A stretch of DNA of 64,000 nucleotides from Nemophila menziesii. Its lineage: Eukaryota > Streptophyta > Magnoliopsida > Boraginales > Hydrophyllaceae. The stretch lies in the NCBI GenBank assembly GCA_029959085.1, contig JARWIR010000016.1, positions 23,321,499 through 23,385,498 of the forward strand. The letters are read 5' to 3'. Shown here piece after piece: positions 55,634 to 64,000 of the stretch; position 1 is the first letter of the stretch, and each line of letters begins with the position of its first letter. Made by a program: the position numbers and the translations under genes. Below the pieces are notes generated by a model. That model was not told the DNA's origin and made no database searches. It was given only the letters and a program-made list of their open reading frames with translations.

Positions 55634-55753
55634 GGGTTGCTATCTGGAAGAGGGGGGTGTGTTCAAGACCCTAAGTGGCATTTTCTCTTTTTTTTTTATA
55701 TGTTGAATATATTGGTTATATTTTACTAATGAAAATATATAAATTATTGTAAT

Positions 55754-57121
55754 GCCCCCTCCATTTTCGTGTCGCACTGTCCATCTCCCCGGTGTCGGTG
55801 GCCTATCGAATCTGCAACCCCCGGCCTGCTTCGTCAAGGCCTCGGTGAGACGGGCTTCGTGGGCCCAATACGCTTTTGCTTCTTTACCTATAACGTCTGC
55901 ATTTGTACAGTTAGATGGCTTAGCCCATTCGAAGGCCCAACTAAATGAGGTTGATGTTATAATATATTATGCCTTTACGCTTATTGGTATGGATTCGTTT
56001 GGCTTTTCTTCATTTTACAAGGTTGGATTCTTTGTTTTATGGCTTTACCAAGCATGGGTCTTTGCTCATTCAGTCTGGCTTCCTTGTTCTGGTGTGTTGG
56101 ATTTCAAGTCACGATGGTCCGACTCAACTTGTGGGATGTCTTGGACTTCCTGATAGGTAAGCAGAGCTTTATGGATTTGATCAGATGGGTTAACTGCTTC
56201 GTTAGTTTACTTGGTTATTGGGTGTATTTTGGTTTTCCTGGCCTAGTATTCTGCTTTCCCTCGCTAATGGCTGGTGGAGGTTCACTTTGGGTTAATTTTA
56301 TTTGTTCAGTTGGTTTTGTTTTTTGGAGTTCCAGGTGTATGCTGTTCACTTGGCATTTTCTCATTTCGGTTCTTATTTGTTCGATATTTTGACTTGCACT
56401 AGTGTTGGGTTGTGGAAGAGGAGGCTATACTGTGGTCTTGTGCGTCGGTGTTGTTTCTCAGTTTCTTGCAGGTTCCCAACAATCACGGGCGATGATTCAT
56501 TCGAGGACTTGGTTAATCATTTAGTTGAGTCAGACATTAGAAGTTTCGGGTTTTGTCGTTCAGTCGGGGTTTCTGGTGTTTGGATCATCCTTGTTTGGCT
56601 AGTTTGGCTTGTGAATATATCGTTTGGCTGGAGAAGGGGTCTTTGTGCTTTCGCTCAACCTTTTCTGTCTCGGGTATACGTTATTATCACTTGGGCTAGT
56701 GATACTTTCTTTGGTCTTAGGGCTATAAGGACTTTTGTTATTGTTAATGCAACTGTCGTCTTAGCTTATACTTTGGGTATGCGAGTCTGTTTCAAGTTGG
56801 TAACTACGAGAGTTCGTTTTATGGTAGTCGATTTACTCCCCCCTTGTTCTGAGGTTTAAGTTTGTCTTTCTTAAGGATCGTGTTTGTTAGACCCTTCGCA
56901 ATCTAAGCCCGCTACTTCGGTCGCATGTACGTTTCTAGTTCATTTTGGGAAGAGGTTACAGTTCGAGAGTATCTTGTTTGATATTTGTTCTAATTATTTT
57001 AGTCATTTTCTTGTTGTTTTTTGTATTTTTTTTTTCTTTGAATTTGGTGGGTCAAACCCGAATAATTTGTAACCTTTCTTTTATTTAATATAACCTTTTA
57101 GAAACAAAACCAAAAAAAAAA
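55754..57121 (+). mobile_element. Poly(A)-ended retroposon, unknown family (unit D)
   Basis: Same as 39571-40939 with about ten base differences, one of which (CGA for TGA at 56782) lengthens the third + frame from 160 to 185 codons. Confidence 0.5.
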
Positions 57122-57350
57122 TGCATTGGTTTTTATCTTAAATGTTTGAGTTACATTTAATAGTGATCAAGGATGCTACATTTAATAATGATAGATGTTG
57201 CATCCAATTAATACAAACCGAACCGCTCGTCCATAACTAAATTGTTAAAAGGTATCCCTCTTTTACCAATCTTTATTTTGTGATCCGCCATTTACTACTT
57301 TACAAAAGAATATATATAATAAATAGAGATATTAGAATTCAAGTAGGAAT

Positions 57351-57475
57351 CAATCACTTAACCGCCTCTTGCAAAGATATAAATACATATATGTGTTTGA
57401 GTTGGAGTCGATAATACTAAATTTATCTACTCAATCACTTAACCGCCTCTTGCAAAGTTATACTATATATTACTC
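57351..57475 (+). promoter_or_regulatory. Duplicated core promoter of the unit D SAUR-like gene
   Basis: The CAATCACTTAACCGCCTC block lies at 57351 and again at 57432, each followed by TTGCAAAG and a TATA word (TATAAATA; TATACTATATAT with a small insertion). Confidence 0.5.
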
Positions 57476-57581
57476 TTCTTTTCACTATTCTTTCATTACC
57501 AGATTTCCATCTTCTAAAATTTCAAGCGTTTCGTTCTTTCAAAAAATTCTTTTGCAATTTGTTCAACCTTTTTCAAACATC

Positions 57582-58159
57582 ATGCCTACTTTTAAGCTTC
57601 CTGGTTTTCTCAAGAAGATCGGTAATAATAACTACACCAAGCTGTCGAAGAATGATGAAAATATAAAACCAATTCCGAAAGGTTTTTTCTTGGTTTATGT
57701 TGGTGAAGAGAATATAGAACACATCGTACCAATAAAATACCTCTCAACAAAACCTTTTGCTGTCTTGCGTAAACAATATAATAATATTGATGAAATCCTT
57801 AAAGCCAAGAAGCCGATTATTTTGTCCAATTATTCAGTTGCTGCCTTCGATAAAATGCTTTGTCAAGCTAAGGATGATCTCAAGGTCGAGAAAGAGACAA
57901 AAATAACCATGAAACACATCATATGCGCAATAGGGAATTGTAGTGTAAAGAACCGGTAATGTGCAAATTTAAGTTTTGAGTTTTTTTTATTCATTCAATT
58001 TTATTTTTATTTTTATTTTTATTTTGGTCTAATTTTTAAGTTTGTTTTCTTTGCAGTGCACAGTCTTTTGATGACTGGGTAAAAAATTCTAGCAGGCAAG
58101 ACTGGGTTTACAGCGACGATCATGAATGTATGAGGACACAACATCCGATTTGGAGGTAA
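57582..58159 (+). CDS. SAUR-like protein, unit D copy, with 3' intron
   Basis: Exon 1 (57582-57959) encodes the same 125 residues as unit C. Intron 57956-58056 is 101 nt, six longer than in C through an extra TTTTTA. Exon 2 (58057-58159) is identical to C and ends PIWR-stop. A (TA)n run follows directly. The perfect protein identity with C reflects the recent duplication. Confidence 0.75.
57956..58056 (+). other. Predicted intron overlapping the stop codon (unit D)
   Basis: Donor G|GTAATG and acceptor TTTGCAG. Same frame relations as in units B and C. Confidence 0.6.
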
Positions 58160-58162
58160 GAG

Positions 58163-58163
<1 letters not shown>

Positions 58164-58228
<65 letters not shown>
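58164..58228. repeat. (TA)n microsatellite after the SAUR-like gene, unit D
   Basis: TA run of about 65 bp, the longest of the three; it accounts for most of the change in offset between C and D. Confidence 0.95.
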
Positions 58229-58231
<3 letters not shown>

Positions 58232-58796
58232 AAATTAGGTAGTTAGGAAAAATACGAGTATGCCTTAATTAATTATATGATTGTTTGGATATATAGGGTA
58301 TATAAGCAAGATAGTATAGAATTTTTTGGATTTATTCTTGTATTCTTGGAGTCTTATCTCGAATTTACAATACAATTTAGTTAAAATTTGAGGGTTCTGG
58401 TAACGTTAGGTAGTGAATGATTAGTAAGATAACAAGTACGTGACATTTGGTTAGACTTGCAACGAGGGACTTTTTGCCTAATATCTATGTTTTACCTTCC
58501 TTTAGGAAAAATAGTGACTAAGTTTTATCATCCAGAAATATATGTAAACGATCTAAACTATATTGAAGTATTATTATTTATGGAAAAAGCCATTGGTATC
58601 TTGAGTTAGTAAGGTACTCACGGGGATGTTTCATCCTGGTAACCTAAGGTTCTGTGAAATCTGGGATTATCGACCCCAACACTCGCTAAAGGGATACAAT
58701 GAAAGCCCATGACCATATTTATGCATTCACAAGCTCACAAAAAAAAAAAATCTGAGAAAAAAAGTGATGCATTTTCACAAGAGCTCAAAATATAAA

Positions 58797-59309
58797 AAAT
58801 CTGAGAAAAAAAAAAGTGAAAAATAATACTTCATGAAAAATCTATTTGATGATAAAGTTGCTTGACCAAAGTTGGTAAACCAGAAAATATGAAAGTAGAG
58901 AAAAACTTGGGGTCTAACTTAGTGTAAGGAAAGAGTTATCCGAAAATGATAAGATATGCATAACTGTAATTTAGAAACTCATTGATTAACTAAACGTATT
59001 GTAGTTGGAGATAAGATTTCAACTTTATTTTTCATATTAGATTAGATTAGATTAGATTGCTGCTTGCTTCATATACTTAAAATATTCTCTCTTCTCATAT
59101 ATATTCTTTAAGCATAACTGATTTTTTCTTGTGGTTTTTTTCTCTCCCGGTTGGAGGGTTTTCCACGAATTATTATATTAATCTGTCAAACAATTGTAAT
59201 CAACTTTTTCCGGTTTTTAATATAATTAAGATCTTCTTCTTTTATTATCGTATTATTTCATTTTATGTTATGTTATATCAACTTGAATGTATAATTTCTC
59301 TACCAACAG
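58797..59309 (+). mobile_element. Copia-type LTR remnant (unit D)
   Basis: Identical in structure to 42580-43092. Confidence 0.5.
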
Positions 59310-60525
59310 CTAAAACATAGCTAGCTAGCAAACAATAAAAATAGCCTGAGACTTGAAAGAAACTAAACTAAAAAATGACTCACTAACCTCTTTTATACGA
59401 TCAGTTGTATTTGTTATACAAATAAAGCAGAGCCTCAATTCATTTGATCTAGTTGTGAAGAAATTTGCGATGAAAATCCTCTTGCTTTTCTCGATCCTAT
59501 TTAACCATATTGTTTCTTTAATCAGTAAACTTAACAAAAGAATTAAACAAATTTTTGTATGTATGAATCGAAAATCAAATTCAACAAATCGTAATTGCCT
59601 TCTTACCTGCGTTCACCATCTTCTAACTCCTCTCTCAGGTCAGGTTCCTTAGTATCTTGACCTTCCTTTCTGTACAATCATATACATCAAATCTCACTTA
59701 GAAATTCTCACTAATCCTATTATTTCCCACTTCTAACAACCTATTAATGGGATTAAATCGCCACTTCTGAGAGCAGAGGTTACAAAATTTCATCAAACAC
59801 AAACTATATTATTACAAGATTAAAAATCTTGGATTTGAGGTAGTGTGAGTAGCCATGTCTCTCGAAGAATATTTTCTGCGATGGACCGAATATTCAGGTT
59901 CCTCCTTGCTCGTTTACTCAAAATGTTGGTCTCGCAGCCATAGTACTTCCTGCAATTAAATGATTCTGATGATGTGTGTGTATAAATCGAAAATCAAATT
60001 CAACAAATTCTAGTTACCTTATTACCTGATTATTAGGGTCGATTTTCTTTATTTTACGTTTATGCTATTGCCATTGTTTGCTTGATTTATACACGTGGTG
60101 CTATCTTGATGAGACCAACGACTAGAAAATTATTTGAACAGTTATGGACTCGGTTTGGTAGATTTAATTTACGGGCCATTTGATTACTAGCCAGTTCAAA
60201 AGAAATATCTCTTCTGTAATAAAATAAAGGAATCCAGCCCATTAATTAAAGTAGTTGTAATAATTTAGTATAACAACCTCGTTTTAATCAATGTGATGAT
60301 ACTTTCCTAGGCATTTTGATTTTTCGGAAAGTTAGTCTTAGGATAGTAGTAGAAAAATCTTGTAAGTATTTAGTATATATGATCACAAGCCAACTTGCTT
60401 TGGAACAAAAAAAAGAAAGATAAGCCAACTACTTTTTTTATGATTTTTTCATACATGTTTAGATTAATTATAATGAATAAAAAATGATATTACTTAATAA
60501 TTTACTTTTAGAGATTTTAACAAGG

Positions 60526-61637
60526 TGGCCAAGTCATGTATTAAAATTGGAATTAGATATATTCATGATTATAGAGTGGAGAGATTTTTAACGACTTTAT
60601 AAACTTCAACTTTCTTATTGAGTTTTGGCGAAAGGTTGTTCCTATGCGTGGTCTAACAACAAAGTTAATGATCAACATATTAAGCGAAAATTGGATAGCG
60701 CGCTTTGTTTTTAAAATTTATTCATTTATAATCCGAATACTAGTGTCCTTACTCTATTTTTATTGGTTCATATAATTCTCCTCCAATCATCAACTGAAAC
60801 CATATTAGGACTAACAATGTTCATTATTTTACGTTTGAGTCATTCGAGATGGATCTTGTAAAAAAAAAGTCATTCGAGATGGATGATCACACTTGTAAAG
60901 ATCTATTTCAATTCACGTGGATCCGGATTTGTAAACACATAATTTAGAAGAGTTTGCGATGAAAAAGAATATATGTGTCGTTATTCTCAAGAATTATAGT
61001 AATCATACGTTTAATAATAATCGTATAAAGATCAAGAAGATTTAGAAAAAGCTCACTTTTCTTTAGAACAATCCTCCGTCGGCTAATAATTTAGACAACG
61101 TAAAAATTTTAAAAAATTAATTGGATTAGATGTGGACTATAGAATAAAAATAAATAATAGTCTAGGAGAGCTAGATTGCTTTCTTCCATGCCTCTACCAT
61201 TTATAGAGACGTTATATTAACAAAAAAAATAGAGTGAAGATGTCGATTGTATTTGACAAGACGAACCAGGCAAAAATATATTTAAAGATCTCTATAAGGA
61301 TGTGTCTACTTACAACCCTTTGATAGATTTAGATTTTATCCCGTGTAGGATTATTAGGGATTTAAATAAAATCTTAATAAGATAATATTGACCATATAAT
61401 GGTTGGAAAAGCCTTATAGCTGCTGGAAGAGATGTCTTTAAAGATGATATTAAATAGAAAATAAAAAATGGATTAAATATTTTGTTTAAAGAATACATAT
61501 GGATCATCAATATTGATAAGGTAATCAAACCAAAGAATACTAATTTAACTATAGTTAATGAGTTTTTTTACTCTAATGTTAACTCTTGGAATATAAAATT
61601 AGTTAGATAAACTTTAACACTAGTGTAGCTGATAAAA
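60526..61637 (+). pseudogene. LINE-like relic (unit D)
   Basis: Same frames as at 44310-45420 in unit C, with scattered base differences. Confidence 0.5.
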
Positions 61638-62809
61638 TAAAAATCAATAAAATTTTGAGTTTTAATTGTTGTGATACTAATTACTTGTACAAATCAAATG
61701 AATATATACCTATTTTTTTTTCTTACTTAGGTTGTCTTAAGATAGTAGAACAACAAAACAAGTACATACGTACTAAGACTTCAATATCCGAAGAGAAAAT
61801 TCTCATAGGTGTCTTTCATGCACACATATCTTGTGAGTACACACCAAATCCTATCTGGAGGATCAATATATGTACAGTAGGCATGGACCTACCTTAAACC
61901 CAAATACACTAGCCAATTGGTACAAGCATTCGCTTCCCTATACATTCCTTTAATCACATATAAGGTATTTTCTTCCAAAATCTTTCTAATTCCCCCAACC
62001 CAAAGAAAAAACTAATCCCCTCTTCTTCCACTAATTTTCGACCAACAAAATATTATATCTAATTTATCAATACATATCACAAAAAACTATGTAATGAAAA
62101 AAGAAAATATAATAATTTTTTCTTTAAATCATCAATTATTTTCAATACAAAATCTATGAGACTTATTTACCCTTCATAATATTTGTTAATTTCAAAATTC
62201 CTTTTTTCTCTAATAATATCTAGTTTTTATACTATTTTTTTGGCAAGAGTTTCTATACTATTCTTTCTATGATTTGTTTTCTTTTTTTATGTCGACCAAA
62301 TGTCTACACCTAATAATAATATATAATATTTGAAAGCCCAACTATAATTTATTCAATTGTCTAAATGTTTTATTTTGTTTATCGTACATAATTTTTTTCT
62401 AAACAATAAAAAATTCATGATGATTAAATGGTATTTATAATATGAGGGGACTTAACTTATATCATATCGGCAAGCAAAAATTACTACCAAGTGTTGTTTC
62501 TATTATTCTTAATAAGTCATATGTTTATAGAAATATTAGTCAATTGAGTCAAAAAACTTAATAACCTACCTCATAAAATCCAATGAATTATTTCTCCCCC
62601 CCAAAAGGTCCAGCTTTTTAATCTGTACATCATTCATACCCTTATATTAAACGAATTAGTTAGATTTTATGTCATTATTTTCTTATATAACGGATTTCAT
62701 TTTTGGTACATATAATCTAAATCCCATACTTTAAGCATCAAACGATGGAATTTTTTTCTTATTTCCAATTTCATTCTTATATGGTTACAAACCCAATGAT
62801 TTACAAAGA

Positions 62810-62996
62810 TCAACCGGGCAGAAGATGAGTGGGAAGGTCAGTGTGAAGAGTTTTTTTCAAGCGGCGGTGGAAGATGGTGGAGAATGGTCCTCGAGCGGCG
62901 GCGAAAGATGGTGGAGAATGGTCCTCGAGCGGCGGAGGATTTCTTTTGCAGTACATCGGCTTAGTGGAAAGGTGAGTGTGAAGATAGTCTATTTTG
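62810..62996. repeat. GC-rich module with internal repeats (unit D)
   Basis: As at 46594-46780; here the first repeat reads GGTCCTCGAGCGG rather than GGTCCTAGAGCGG, so the + frame of 72 codons is open. Confidence 0.6.
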
Positions 62997-63189
62997 TAAG
63001 AAACAAAAAGGCTATTTTGCTGCAAAACTTTTATTCTAATTGATTATTGTCACATCTCATCTAATTCCAACCATCCTATTTAAACCAATTGTTTTTACCT
63101 ATAAAAGTGGTGGTCTTTGATGTATTCCTACATTTTGCAATATGAAAACTTTCTACGTAACCTATTTCTTCAAATTCTCTCTTCACTAT

Positions 63190-64000
63190 CGATGTCTCCC
63201 CATTTGTGATGATTTATTATTAAATGGAGACATCATTTTTAGTGTTTTAAGAAGTCATTCAGTCGATTTTCACATGATATATTGCACTTTCCTATTTCTT
63301 GTCTTAATTTAATGATTTATTATTTTTAGAGCATATTTGGTTTAATTATTTATTTAGTGTGAAGTTTTCAAGATATATATGGAGATTAATTAGATGTCAA
63401 GTCAATTCTAAAAGATAAATGAAAGAAGATATACATGAGAATTGGAGAAAAGAAAGGAAAAGTTAGGATATGGAAAGATAAAGTTGCTAAATAAATCTGA
63501 ATTTCAGCACCTACGACCATAGAAGTGATCATAACTCAATATTGGTTAGGAATTTGGAAGAATGGTCTGAAGCAAAGTTAAAGAGCTTTCCGAGAAGATC
63601 ATTTTCGACTATTGGAACGCATCAAATGGATAAGTATTGAAACAGTTATCACCAAAACAAAACATCGGCAGACTATTTCGAATGGGTCTTCTAAACACCT
63701 ATAAATTTGAGTTGGGCTTGGAGTCCAAGTTACTTGTCTTCCACTCCAAGAAAACGAATGAGGTCTTCTAAACACCTATAAATACACCCTTAAACCTTTG
63801 TAAAGTCATCCTTGCTCAATCCTTGCCTCCCATTAACTAGTCCTTAGATTTATTATCATTAGAGTTATTAAAGAAAACAAGATGACATCTTTGTATCAAT
63901 CTTTTAGTTTATTTCTTTCAGGTATGAACTAATTTTCCCATAGCTTGGGTTTTCCATCATGTATAATCTATGAATTCTATTTTCTTTCTATCTAAGTTTC
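63190..64000 (+). mobile_element. Solo LTR of the Athila-like family (unit D), cut by the window end
   Basis: Starts CGATGTCTCC after ACTAT, sharing even the mutated first base with unit C. Only the first 811 bp are in the window. Confidence 0.85.

Larger units (their letters stand above)
53747..64000 (+). repeat. Unit D, second 16.2-kb direct repeat, cut by the window end
   Basis: Near-identical to 37553-47780. The junction with C is precise: the sequence before 53747 (a duplicated GTGGAGGAATTGATAATTT word) differs from that before 37553, while from TTTACACTAAAG on the two agree. The unit runs out of the window inside the solo LTR. Confidence 0.95.

Noticed and set aside
62825..63043. 72-residue + frame in the GC-rich module of unit D
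   Set aside because: The frame is closed in unit C by a single base (TCCTAG), and no family is recognised. The module recurs as a transposon-like repeat at 33.7 and 34.3 kb.

Overview
The window is nuclear DNA of a flowering plant, probably a eudicot; the species cannot be told from the sequence. It is AT-rich and gene-poor. It holds plant-type LTR retrotransposons (LTRs of about 1.5 kb with a tRNA-Asp-type primer site, and a second element with a tRNA-iMet-type site), L1-type LINE fragments, tRNA-derived SINEs, hAT elements with 8-bp target duplications, intron-split gene fragments and SAUR-like genes. No bacterial or organellar gene clusters, rRNA genes, intact tRNA genes or CRISPR arrays were seen.

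The backbone is a decayed tandem array. Its last two units, called C (37553-53746) and D (53747 to the window end), are near-identical direct repeats with an offset of about 16.2 kb. Two older relics lie to the left: A (1-921, the distal part of a unit) and B (about 14820-15250 and 16850-19686, the proximal part). Units B, C and D each carry one SAUR-like gene, at 17122, 41397 and 57582. In all three a short, precisely placed intron follows, and its 5' splice site overlaps the exon-1 stop codon. Unspliced RNA would give a 125-residue protein and spliced RNA a 158-residue protein with a tryptophan- and aspartate-rich tail. A duplicated core promoter precedes each gene.

Region by region. 1-7249: unit A relic, a truncated LTR, and a minus-strand LINE split by a solo LTR that itself holds another LINE fragment. 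7250-13782: a minus-strand LTR element with gag-like frames only; its 3' LTR holds a 930-bp MITE. 13783-14480: LINE and SINE debris. 14820-19686: unit B. 19687-22900: a LINE ORF1 fragment, a SINE with perfect flanking repeats and featureless AT-rich DNA. 22890-30839: a broken LINE reverse transcriptase, a truncated LTR and two converging half retrotransposons. 30840-37552: fragments of host genes (thioredoxin with both active-site cysteines lost, phosphoglycerate mutase-like, SEC12/PHF1-like WD40), then a Helitron-type 3' terminus. 37553-64000: units C and D with their SAUR-like genes, a palindromic GAGTACTC minisatellite, a poly(A)-ended retroposon, a solo LTR and, in C, a broken hAT transposase interrupted by a MITE.

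Only the three SAUR-like genes look intact. Everything else readable is transposon-derived or a broken gene fragment. No cooperating gene system is visible. The most unusual features are the amplified SAUR-like gene with its stop-overlapping intron and the cluster of gene fragments at 32.3-33.8 kb.
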